From positions 1 to 58,264 of the forward strand of contig NZ_AUHY01000014.1 in NCBI RefSeq assembly GCF_000423425.1: a DNA stretch of 58,264 nucleotides, read 5' to 3'. Below, one piece after another: positions 8,462 to 15,740 of this stretch (the first letter of the stretch is position 1; every line of letters begins with the position of its first letter). This DNA is from Meiothermus rufus DSM 22234 (GTDB lineage: Bacteria; Deinococcota; Deinococci; Deinococcales; Thermaceae). The notes under the pieces were generated by a model that was not told the origin of the DNA, made no database searches, and saw nothing but the letters and a program-made list of their open reading frames with translations. A program made the position numbers and the translations under genes.

Positions 8462-9958
8462 TCAAACCTCACCCAGAGCAAGGCCCTGGCGTAGCCTCTG
8501 GGCTTGCTGGTAGATGGCTTGTTGCCCCGCAGAAGAGTGCCTATCCCAGTGGCGGAAAAGGGCACCTAGGCGGGGATGGCCCTCGAGGCGGGCGCGGTGC
8601 TGGGCTAGAAAGTCCCAGTAGAGGCTGTTGAAGGGACAGGCCCGCTCCCCTAGGGTTTCGTGCACCTTGTAAAAGCAGCGCTCGCAGTGGTTGCCCATGC
8701 GGGCTATGTACTTTCCGCTGGCGGCGTAGGGTTTGGAGGAGAGAATGGGCGAGGCGAACACCCCCATACCCAACACATTGGGCACCATCACCCAGTCGGC
8801 TGAGTCTACAAAGGCGGAAATAAACCAGCGGTTCAGCTCCTGGGGGTTGGCCCCGTAGAGGAGGGCGAAATTGGCCAGTACCATCAGCCGCTCGATGTGG
8901 TGGGCATAGCCACGTTGCCAGACCCGTTGGATCACGCTATTAAGGCAGCGCATCCGGGTAGGGGCACCCCCGTACAGGGGGGGCAGGGGGCGGTGGGCCT
9001 CGAGCTGATTGGCCTGGGCTAGACCGGGCATCTCCCGGCGGTGGATGTGGTAGATGTACTCCCGCCAGCCGATAATCTGCCGCACAAACCCCTCGATGCT
9101 GGCCAGAGGAATCCCCCCCTCTTCATATGCGCTTAGGGCCCGCTGTACTACCTCGGCGGGGTGCAGCAGCCCCAGGTTGAGGGCAGGGGAGAGCAGGGAA
9201 TGGTGCAGGCTCCAGCTTTCCTCCATCAGGGCGTCCTGATAGGGGCCAAAGGCGGCCAGGCGGTTTTGCACGAAATCCTCCAAGGCGGCCAAGGCCTGGG
9301 GGCGGGTGACCGGCCAGGCGAAGCCCTCGAGGCTGCCCCAATGCCCCTGAAACCGCTCTTTTACGGTCTGTATGGCGCTTTGGGTTAGGGTGTCGGGGGT
9401 AAAGCACAGCGGGGGTGGGGGCTGGTAGCCCGGCGGAGGGGTTTGGCGGTTTTCCCGGTCGTAGTTCCAAGCCCCCCCCAGGGGCCGGCCCTTTTCCATC
9501 AGGTAGCCGGTGCGTTGGCGCATGAAGCGGTAGAAGTGCTCCAGTCGGTAGCTTCGGCGCTCCCCTGCCCAGGCCGCGAAGCTCTCGGCGGGCAGCAGCC
9601 ACAAAGGGTTGGGCTGTAGCTGGTAGGTGCCGCCCTGCTTCTCGACCAGGCTCCGAGCCCACTCAGCAAAGCCGTAGTCGGCGGGCTGCATCTGGGTTAG
9701 GGGCTCGCCGGGGTGGCCCTCATAGAAGCGAGCCAAGGCTTCGGCCAGGGTCTCGGCCTGAAGATAAACCACCTCGAGGCCCTCCGCCCGGAGTTCTTGG
9801 GCGAAGTGCCGCATGGCACTAAAGAACAGCACCAGCTTCTGGGGGTGCATGGGGGGCCTGCGTCCCAGCTCGTAGGCTTCGACCAGGAGTACCCGCCTGG
9901 GGGCCAGCTGCCGCACCGCCTGGTGGTTGAGCTGGTCGCCTAGAACCCAGAGGGTCAT
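8462..9958 (-). CDS. Fe-S cluster photolyase/cryptochrome (FeS-BCP, PhrB type)
   Basis: A 498-residue member of the deoxyribodipyrimidine photolyase-related family. The N-terminal lumazine/nucleotide domain begins WVLGDQLNHQAV; the FAD-binding helical half contains GWREYIYHIHRREMP, GYAHHIERLMVL and DSADWVMVPNVLGMGVF. Four cysteines at 338, 425, 428 and 441 match in spacing the 4Fe-4S ligands described for Agrobacterium PhrB, a (6-4) photolyase. It would use light to repair (6-4) photoproducts. The stop overlaps by 4 bp the start frame of nothing upstream; rather its own start (ATG at 9958) overlaps the stop of the upstream hydrolase gene, so the two are coupled. Confidence 0.9.
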   Translation of the reverse strand: MTLWVLGDQLNHQAVRQLAPRRVLLVEAYELGRRPPMHPQKLVLFFSAMRHFAQELRAEGLEVVYLQAETLAEALARFYEGHPGEPLTQMQPADYGFAEWARSLVEKQGGTYQLQPNPLWLLPAESFAAWAGERRSYRLEHFYRFMRQRTGYLMEKGRPLGGAWNYDRENRQTPPPGYQPPPPLCFTPDTLTQSAIQTVKERFQGHWGSLEGFAWPVTRPQALAALEDFVQNRLAAFGPYQDALMEESWSLHHSLLSPALNLGLLHPAEVVQRALSAYEEGGIPLASIEGFVRQIIGWREYIYHIHRREMPGLAQANQLEAHRPLPPLYGGAPTRMRCLNSVIQRVWQRGYAHHIERLMVLANFALLYGANPQELNRWFISAFVDSADWVMVPNVLGMGVFASPILSSKPYAASGKYIARMGNHCERCFYKVHETLGERACPFNSLYWDFLAQHRARLEGHPRLGALFRHWDRHSSAGQQAIYQQAQRLRQGLALGEV

Positions 9959-11241
9959 CTAATCCTCCGCAGGTACGCCGCGATGGGCCCTACCGCGGCC
10001 CCGGTGCGGCTGGTGAGTAGGTCGAGGTGGGTCAGACCCGGCAGGATGCGCACCTCAGTGGGGGTCTGGGGGAAGAACTCCCGCGTGCTGGCGAAGTCGG
10101 CCTCTTGAGGCAGCAGCCCCCGTCCGGCCCCCAGGGCCAGCACCGGGTAGGGCAGAGGCCTAGGCCTTAGCTCGGGCATGGCGACCTGGTAACCGGCAAT
10201 GTCCAGGGAGAGGCGGTAGGGGAAGAACCATTCGGAAAAGCCGGTGGTGGGGTTGGCGTAAAGGGCGATGAACTCGAGCGGATCGGTGGCCTCGCCGGTA
10301 TCCCGCCACTCCACCCGCTTTCCCCGAGGGCCACGGATGGTGTAGACCGGGTTGCCCAGCAACAGGCCCAGGAGGTTGAAGCCCTCCCGCCCGCTCGAGC
10401 GCCCCAGCGAGACGGCAAAGATGGGGGAGAGGGCGTAGTGGTCGTCTATGCGGGCCAAAGCGGCGGCCAGCCGGCTACTGGGAAAACGGCTCCAGCCTGG
10501 TGGCGCATCGGCCTGGGGAGCCTGGGCGGCCATGAAGGCCTGGGCCTCGGCCTGGGCAAAGCCCACCGGATTCAACCCAAAGGCGTTGATGTAGGGGGGC
10601 ACCTTGTTCTCGAGCAGCTCGTTGAGCCCAGCCAGCCGACCGAAGCTCCCCTGGGTGCCGCTATAGTACTGTTCACGGGTGATGGGGATCAGGCGGGGGG
10701 CCCCATCCAGCAGGATTAGGCCGCTGAGCTTATCCCCTCGATGGAGGGCGAACAGCGCGGCTAGGCTGGCCCCCAGAGAGTGCCCAGCCAGCACCACCGG
10801 TCCCTGCTGGCGGGCTTCATCTACCACCCGCTCGAGGTCCTCTAGATGTATCCGCAGGCCCCAGTCTTTGAGAAAGGGCAGCTCGGGTAGGCGGTAGTTT
10901 TGGTAGTAGGCCCAGGGGTCGGGGGTGCGGAAGCCCTGGCGATCCTCCAGTCCGTTGGCCCGTCGATCCCAGGCCCAGGCTGCCCAGCCAGGGGCAGCCA
11001 GTACCAGCCGCCGGGCCAGGGCATCGAAATTGGTGCCTCCGCCCAGGAACCCCGGCACGAACACCACCGTGCCCCGGGGAGTGTCCTGGGCAGGGTAGAT
11101 GAGCGCGTAGCTTTGGTCGAAGGCTGCACCTGCGGCTGTGGCTGCCCCCACAAAGGCCCGGTACTCCGGCTGGCCCGCCCAGCGTGCCTCTTGGGCCAGG
11201 GCCAGCCCCAGCAGCAGCATCCATGCGAACCATTTGCGCAT
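9955..11241 (-). CDS. Secreted alpha/beta hydrolase
   Basis: The start is set at the ATG giving MRKWFAWMLLLGLALAQEA, a clean signal peptide with AGGATAAA upstream; a longer frame to 11304 lacks these. The mature protein has FVPGFLGGGTNFDALARRL (oxyanion-hole region), the nucleophile elbow VLAGHSLGAS, and a late GLTHLDLLTSR that supplies the histidine. About 428 residues, larger than a minimal hydrolase owing to an insert (about 215-300) that may form a lid. Probably an extracytoplasmic esterase or lipase; substrate unknown. The last four bases overlap the photolyase start. Confidence 0.75.
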   Translation of the reverse strand: MRKWFAWMLLLGLALAQEARWAGQPEYRAFVGAATAAGAAFDQSYALIYPAQDTPRGTVVFVPGFLGGGTNFDALARRLVLAAPGWAAWAWDRRANGLEDRQGFRTPDPWAYYQNYRLPELPFLKDWGLRIHLEDLERVVDEARQQGPVVLAGHSLGASLAALFALHRGDKLSGLILLDGAPRLIPITREQYYSGTQGSFGRLAGLNELLENKVPPYINAFGLNPVGFAQAEAQAFMAAQAPQADAPPGWSRFPSSRLAAALARIDDHYALSPIFAVSLGRSSGREGFNLLGLLLGNPVYTIRGPRGKRVEWRDTGEATDPLEFIALYANPTTGFSEWFFPYRLSLDIAGYQVAMPELRPRPLPYPVLALGAGRGLLPQEADFASTREFFPQTPTEVRILPGLTHLDLLTSRTGAAVGPIAAYLRRIR

Positions 11242-11293
11242 AGATTTATCCTGTCCCGGCGACGGCTGGCCGACTTGACCGGAGCACACAAAA

Positions 11294-11314
11294 AGGTGGG
11301 CCACAGGCCCACCT
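11294..11314 (-). terminator. Terminator after the DUF4397 gene
   Basis: A 9-bp perfect stem (AGGTGGGCC / GGCCCACCT) with a 3-nt loop. On the minus strand it is followed by TTTTTGTGTG. It sits 20 bp past the stop of the DUF4397 gene. Confidence 0.85.
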
Positions 11315-11334
11315 AAAGCCAGACTGAAGGCCAG

Positions 11335-11994
11335 CTACGGACTGCCAAAGGTGTCTTCGACCACTACCACCTCGAGGGTCTGGCCAGCCACTAGGCCGAC
11401 CGCAAAGACGCTGTACACCTTGCCCGATTCAAAGGCCACCCCTTCTAAGGGCAGGGCCACATTGGTGGTGCCGGTGGGGCGTACCTCGAGGTCGTAGGCG
11501 TTGGCCGGCACAGTGCCATAGCCCGAGAGCTGGCCGAAAGCCAGGTTGCGGAAGAGCACCGGCCCTCCTTTCAGAGCCACATCCACTGCTGGGGCGTCGG
11601 GCGAGGCGTGCACTACCCGTACCTTAGCCACCCCTTCCGCGGGGGCGATCCGATCCTCGACCAGCCGGGTGCGCAAGGTGGAGGCTGTGCCCAGAGCCAT
11701 TACGGTGTAATACTTACCGGCCTGTACCCGGAGGGTTACCTCAGCGACCTTGACCGGGTTTTGCCCGCTGGTTTGCACCGTGAGGGTCAGGGTCCCTGCC
11801 GGGACCGCTTCGTAGTAGGTGACATCCTTGAAGCTTTGTGCCTCAAATACCTTGTTCTGCCCCGATAGGATATCTACCGCCGGGGCATCGGGCACTAGGT
11901 GGGCAAAACGCACAAATGCCGTGTTGGCATTTCCCTGGGCCAAGGCAAAGCCAAGCGCTAGGGCCGAAACAAGAACCCACTTTATCCACCGCAT
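11335..11994 (-). CDS. Secreted DUF4397 protein with two repeats
   Basis: A 219-residue exported protein: signal peptide KWVLVSALALGFALAQ, then a tandemly repeated DUF4397 unit. The first begins VRFAHLVPDAPAVDIL (about residue 28) and the second VRVVHASPDAPAVDVAL (about 125). Each repeat is a beta-sandwich-like module found in extracellular proteins; enzymatic activity is not known. The neighbouring fasciclin-domain gene is also exported, so these may belong to a cell-envelope or adhesion set. It has its own terminator and an AGAAAGGAG ribosome-binding site. Confidence 0.85.
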   Translation of the reverse strand: MRWIKWVLVSALALGFALAQGNANTAFVRFAHLVPDAPAVDILSGQNKVFEAQSFKDVTYYEAVPAGTLTLTVQTSGQNPVKVAEVTLRVQAGKYYTVMALGTASTLRTRLVEDRIAPAEGVAKVRVVHASPDAPAVDVALKGGPVLFRNLAFGQLSGYGTVPANAYDLEVRPTGTTNVALPLEGVAFESGKVYSVFAVGLVAGQTLEVVVVEDTFGSP

Positions 11995-12034
11995 AGATCA
12001 CTCCTTTCTACTGCTGGGTTATACGTTTGCAATG

Positions 12035-12053
12035 CCATCCTAACGTTAGATGG
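12035..12053. promoter_or_regulatory. Inverted repeat upstream of the DUF4397 gene
   Basis: CCATC-C-TAACGTTA-GATGG forms a near-perfect dyad 41 bp upstream of the start codon, with a TATAAC-like -10 between it and the gene. It could be an operator. The TAACGTTA core also occurs at 8309-8316. Confidence 0.35.
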
Positions 12054-12090
12054 GGAGATAAGCAACCGGCCAACTCCGTCAATGAAGAAA

Positions 12091-12111
12091 GGAGGGCTGA
12101 TCTGGCCCTCC
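12091..12111 (-). terminator. Probable terminator after the fasciclin gene
   Basis: A 7-bp stem (GGAGGGC / GCCCTCC) with a 7-nt loop. On the minus strand it is followed by TTTCTTC, a weak T-tract. It lies 20 bp past the fasciclin stop. Confidence 0.6.
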
Positions 12112-12130
12112 CGTAGTAAGCCCAGCCTGC

Positions 12131-12625
12131 TTACTTAGGCAGCAGCACGGTGTCGATCACGTGAATAATGCCGTTGCTGGCTTGAATGTCCACTGCGGTG
12201 ACCGTGGAATTGCCGTTTAGAACGACCTTGCCGTCCTTGACCTGGATGGTGATGTTCTGCCCCTCCACGGTTTTGGCCTCCTTCAGGTTGACCACCTGGC
12301 TCGAGGGGACCCGCCCGGCGACCACGTGGTAGGTGAGCACCTTGGTCAGGGCGGCTTTGTCGGCCAGCAGCTTATCTAAGTCGGCCTTGGGAATCTTGGC
12401 GAAGGCTTCGTTGGTCGGGGCGAAAACCGTGAAGGGTCCAGGGCCGGATAGGGTTTCCACCAGGCCCGCGGCCTGGACGGCGGCCAGCAGGGTGCTGAAG
12501 TTGGGGTTGGTCGCCACAATCTGGGCGATGGTCTGGTTCTGGGTGGTGCTCTGGGCGTTGGTGAGGGTCAGGCCCAGGGCTACCAGGGTTAGGCTACCGA
12601 GAACGAGCATGGTTTTGAGCTTCAT
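12131..12625 (-). CDS. Secreted fasciclin (FAS1) domain protein
   Basis: The start is placed at 12625 because AAAGGAGGCAAGCC precedes it and the product opens with a signal peptide ([20 protein letters not shown]). The single FAS1 domain is complete: [20 protein letters not shown], the H1 motif [25 protein letters not shown], and the H2 motif [17 protein letters not shown]1 domains mediate adhesion or carbohydrate and surface interactions outside the cell. About 164 residues, the normal size for a one-domain bacterial fasciclin protein. Confidence 0.9.
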   Translation of the reverse strand: MKLKTMLVLGSLTLVALGLTLTNAQSTTQNQTIAQIVATNPNFSTLLAAVQAAGLVETLSGPGPFTVFAPTNEAFAKIPKADLDKLLADKAALTKVLTYHVVAGRVPSSQVVNLKEAKTVEGQNITIQVKDGKVVLNGNSTVTAVDIQASNGIIHVIDTVLLPK

Positions 12626-12756
12626 GGCTTGCCTCCTTTGCTGCTTTTGCGGGTGGTGAAGCGGGTAAGGAGTGTTTACTGGCCTGGTTCGGTTTTGGCC
12701 CTTTGCTTTTGACGGACTTCCCAACCGCTAACTGTACTCTAGACGTGTAGGGTTAG

Positions 12757-12762
12757 TATAAT
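12757..12762 (+). promoter_or_regulatory. Candidate -10 box of the glycosyltransferase gene
   Basis: A consensus TATAAT within the only AT-rich patch of this gap. No good -35 lies 17 bp upstream, so confidence is limited. The implied leader is about 95 nt, and a GCGCAG/CTGCGC hairpin (12844-12859) lies just before the ATG at 12864. Confidence 0.45.
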
Positions 12763-12863
12763 ATTTGTCTAAGATACGTTTAGATTTGTGGGCCAGCGTA
12801 CAGCTCCAACGCAGCAGGGGGCGGGATGGTCTAAGCTGTAAAGGCGCAGCAGGCTGCGCTGCT

Positions 12864-13961
12864 ATGCCACAACGAATCCTGTTGGTCTACACCAAAGCAG
12901 GGGGGGGGCACTTCGCCCTAGCCCAGAACCTACACAAGCTGCTAACCGAACTCGAGCCCGAGTCCGAGGTGCGCTTGTTTAACTTCTTCGACGTGGGGCC
13001 GCGCTGGATCGCCCAGGCCATCCAGGATGGCTACAACTTTGCGGTGAACAAACAGCGCTGGTTGTTTACGGTGTTTCAGGCTTTCTACCAGACCCGGCCC
13101 GCCATCCAGACCTTTGCCCGAGTGCTGGGCATGCGCCTGGCCCCGGCCATCAACGCCTACCTCGAGGAGTTCAAGCCGGACAAAATCGTCTACTGCTACC
13201 CGGTGAACCACGGCTTTCGTCGGCTGCCCTACGTGCGCCGGCACAAACCCAAGACCCTGACGGTGGTGAGCGACATCTTCAGCCCGCACCTGTACTGGTT
13301 TGTGGATACCAAAGACCAGTACGTGGTCGCCAGCCCCGAGGCCTACAGCATCGCCCGGCGCTACCGGGTCCCGCCCGAGAACCTGCACTACTTCCAGACC
13401 CTCATCGACCCCCGCTACGACAAGCCCCTCGAGCCAGCAGAAATCGAACGCCTGCGCGCCGAGTGGGGCCTGAAGGAGCCCTACACCGTGCTGGTAACCG
13501 GGGGTGGGGCTGGCCTCAAGATCAGCTTCCGGCTGGTACGCGAGCTGGTGCGGATCGAGGGCATCAACGTGGTGGTGGTCTGTGGCTACAACCAGCGGCT
13601 TTACCGGCAGCTCGAGGCTTTCAAGGAAAAGCACCACCTCTCTAACCTGGTCTTGTTCGGCTTCACCAAGCAGATGTACGAGCTGATGAACCTGGCGGAT
13701 GTAGTGGTCTCCAAGGCCGGCCCGGCCACCATCGCCGAGGTGCTCTCGCTGCACAAAGACCTGATCGTCTGCGACTACGTCTGGCCCCAGGAGTATGGCA
13801 ACGTGGAGCTTATCCGGCACGAGAAGCTGGGCTACTACATCCGCCAGCCCCGCAAGATTGCCGAAAAAATCCGCGAGCTGAAGGATCGGCCCAAAGAGCG
13901 CAAAACCCTTCAGCTGCAAAACGACATCGTGCGCCTGGCCAGGTTTATTCTGGCGCTTTAG
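12864..13961 (+). CDS. MGDG-synthase-like glycosyltransferase (GT28/MurG type)
   Basis: A 365-residue soluble or membrane-peripheral glycosyltransferase. The N-terminal half has the lipid-acceptor loop ILLVYTKAGGGHFALAQNL and TVVSDIFSPHLYWF typical of diacylglycerol glycosyltransferases. The C-terminal UDP-sugar half has VTGGGAGLKISFRLV, LFGFTKQMYELMNLADVVVS and KAGPATIAEVLSL. It probably transfers glucose or galactose to diacylglycerol or a related lipid, fitting the glycolipid-rich membranes of Thermaceae. The frame extends upstream to 12765 but the homology starts at PQRILLVY, hence this start. It overlaps the convergent aldo/keto reductase by 17 bp. Confidence 0.85.
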   Translation: MPQRILLVYTKAGGGHFALAQNLHKLLTELEPESEVRLFNFFDVGPRWIAQAIQDGYNFAVNKQRWLFTVFQAFYQTRPAIQTFARVLGMRLAPAINAYLEEFKPDKIVYCYPVNHGFRRLPYVRRHKPKTLTVVSDIFSPHLYWFVDTKDQYVVASPEAYSIARRYRVPPENLHYFQTLIDPRYDKPLEPAEIERLRAEWGLKEPYTVLVTGGGAGLKISFRLVRELVRIEGINVVVVCGYNQRLYRQLEAFKEKHHLSNLVLFGFTKQMYELMNLADVVVSKAGPATIAEVLSLHKDLIVCDYVWPQEYGNVELIRHEKLGYYIRQPRKIAEKIRELKDRPKERKTLQLQNDIVRLARFILAL

Positions 13962-14913
13962 CGGGGTTGAGGATTCGCTCGATTTTCTCCAGGGCTTCGC
14001 TGGGCAAATCAACCCCGGCGGCCCCCAGGCTCTCCTTGAGCTGTTCCGGTTTGGTGGCCCCGGTGATGGCGCTGCTCACCCCCGGCTGGCGCAGCACCCA
14101 GGCCAGAGCCAGTTGGGTACGGCTCAGGCCTAGCTCGTCGGCTACCTTTTTCAGGGCCTTGACCTTTTTCACATTTTCGGGGGTCAGGAAGCGGTTACCG
14201 AACTGCGGATAGCGCTCAAAGCGGCTGTTCTTGGGCACGCCTTTGTCGTAGCGCCCGGTGAGCATGCCCATGGCCAGGGGGCTCCAGACCACCATTCCCA
14301 TCCCGAAGCGCTGGGTCTCGGGCAGGATTTCCTGCTCGACGCGCTCGCGGTAGAGCATGGAGTACTGCGGCTGTTCCACCACCGGGGGGTGCAGGCCATT
14401 GGCCCGGGCAAAGGCCGCCGCCTCGGCGATGCGGGGGGCCGGCCACTCCGAGGTTCCCCAGTACAGCACCAGGCCCCGGTCGACCAGGTTGCTCATGGTG
14501 GTCACGATCTCCTCCATGGGTACCTCGGGGTCGTAGCGGTGGCAGAAGTAGAGGTCGAGGTAGTCGGTGCGCATGCGTCTCAGGCTGCGCTCGAGGCTTT
14601 CCCGCACGTGCTTGCGCGAGAGACCCCGCCCGTTGGCGTCCTCGCTGGTGGGCCAGTAGACCTTGCTCGAGAGAACCAGCTCGTGGCGGGGGAACTGCTC
14701 CAGAAGGGCCTTGGTCATGAGTTCCTCGGCCAGCCCTTTGGCGTAGACGTCGGCGTTGTCGAAGAAGTTCACCCCGCCTTCGTAGGCGATGCGGGTGATT
14801 TTCTTGATCTGCTCGAGGTCGCTCACCGCATCGCCGTAGGTGACCCAGGCCCCCAGCGAGATTTCCGAAACCTTGATACCCCATTGTCCGAGCTTGCGAT
14901 AGCGCATGGGCAT
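13945..14913 (-). CDS. Aldo/keto reductase (potassium-channel beta-subunit-like)
   Basis: A 322-residue TIM-barrel NADPH oxidoreductase. It opens MRYRKLGQWGIKVSEISLGA and has the catalytic tetrad: Asp in FFDNADVYAKG, Tyr in the same segment, Lys in LSSKVYW, His in YFCHRYDPE. YWGTSEW and QPQYSMLYRERVE are typical of the AKR6 branch related to voltage-gated potassium-channel beta subunits and E. coli YghZ. It reduces carbonyl substrates such as methylglyoxal; the exact one is unknown. No partner is evident nearby. Confidence 0.88.
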   Translation of the reverse strand: MPMRYRKLGQWGIKVSEISLGAWVTYGDAVSDLEQIKKITRIAYEGGVNFFDNADVYAKGLAEELMTKALLEQFPRHELVLSSKVYWPTSEDANGRGLSRKHVRESLERSLRRMRTDYLDLYFCHRYDPEVPMEEIVTTMSNLVDRGLVLYWGTSEWPAPRIAEAAAFARANGLHPPVVEQPQYSMLYRERVEQEILPETQRFGMGMVVWSPLAMGMLTGRYDKGVPKNSRFERYPQFGNRFLTPENVKKVKALKKVADELGLSRTQLALAWVLRQPGVSSAITGATKPEQLKESLGAAGVDLPSEALEKIERILNPAKAPE

Positions 14914-14994
14914 AACGTAACCTCCTCAAAAACAGCGCATATGTTCCCCGTGGCCTGCAGGGCCTAAGGGCCTAGGGGAAAAGAGGGCTTAGGG

Positions 14995-15213
14995 CTATAG
15001 GACTTCCTCAGGTAGTTCGATGACCGCCGCGGGAGCGGTAAAGCCAGCGGCCTTGTGCGAGCCGTCGCAGAAGGGTTTGTTGCTCGAGTGCCCACAGCGG
15101 CATAGCGAGATGCGGGCTTTCTCTAGCACCACTTCCTCTCCGCCCTGGCGTAGGATGACCTTACCCCCGGTCTCGAGGCCGATGGAGCCATTTTCTCTGA
15201 ACTCGATTTTCAT
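14995..15213 (-). CDS. CDGSH iron-sulfur domain protein
   Basis: A 72-residue mitoNEET-type protein. The segment LCRCGHSSNKPFCDGSHKAA contains the complete three-Cys one-His ligand set (CxC, then CDGSH) for a 2Fe-2S cluster. No membrane anchor, so cytoplasmic. Such proteins handle redox or Fe-S transfer. It stands alone, divergent from the VOC gene at 15291. Confidence 0.92.
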   Translation of the reverse strand: MKIEFRENGSIGLETGGKVILRQGGEEVVLEKARISLCRCGHSSNKPFCDGSHKAAGFTAPAAVIELPEEVL

Positions 15214-15290
15214 AACGCCGATTTTACCCGTCTCAGGAGTGTTTCTGAACAGGAGACAGCTTTCAATCGGAGGGGAAAAAAGTCCAGAGA

Positions 15291-15698
15291 ATGGTAAAAA
15301 TGTATACCACCCGCTTGGCCTATGTGCATCTGAAGGTGCGGCACCTCGAGCAGGCCGTTACCTTCTATACCCGTTTTCTCGACCTACAGGTTTGCGAGCG
15401 CTTTGATCAAACCGCCCTTTTGGTGTCCTCCACCAACGAGGCCCACTACGAACTGGCTCTGAGCGAGGGGATGCCCTCGAGTTCGCTGGCGCTGGGGTTT
15501 GCTGCGGCTTCGGAGGCCGACTTTAAAGCAGCCCTGGCCTATGTGCGCCAGGAAGGGGTGCCCTACCATCTGGAGGACCGCGGCATTACCCATGTGCTAA
15601 GCCTGACCGACCCCGACGGCAACACCGTGGAACTCTTCCTAGACCGGCGCCGCAGTGGGGGCCGGGCTTTCTGGCGTGGGGAGCGCAGCCCACTCTGA
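15291..15698 (+). CDS. VOC superfamily (glyoxalase/dioxygenase-like) protein
   Basis: A 135-residue protein with two beta-alpha-beta-beta-beta modules: LAYVHLKVRHLEQAVTFYTR (first metal His), ITHVLSLTDPDGNTVELFLD (second-module His and the C-terminal Glu). The size and motifs fit a stand-alone VOC protein related to catechol-2,3-dioxygenase or glyoxalase; substrate cannot be assigned. An ATG at 15300 is an alternative start. A penicillin acylase follows 42 bp downstream with its own AGGGGGAAG ribosome-binding site. Confidence 0.8.
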   Translation: MVKMYTTRLAYVHLKVRHLEQAVTFYTRFLDLQVCERFDQTALLVSSTNEAHYELALSEGMPSSSLALGFAAASEADFKAALAYVRQEGVPYHLEDRGITHVLSLTDPDGNTVELFLDRRRSGGRAFWRGERSPL

Positions 15699-15740
15699 TG
15701 GGGCGCGAGCACATTTATACTGAAGCCAAAAGGGGGAAGT

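Noticed and set aside
8241-8465. 74-codon minus-strand frame between the photolyase and GGDEF-EAL genes
   Set aside because: No hydrophobic or domain pattern, no ribosome-binding site, and its start overlaps the photolyase stop region; more likely leader sequence.
12942-14012. 356-codon minus-strand frame
   Set aside because: Antisense to the glycosyltransferase gene, whose motifs are clear; composition is that of a mirrored frame.
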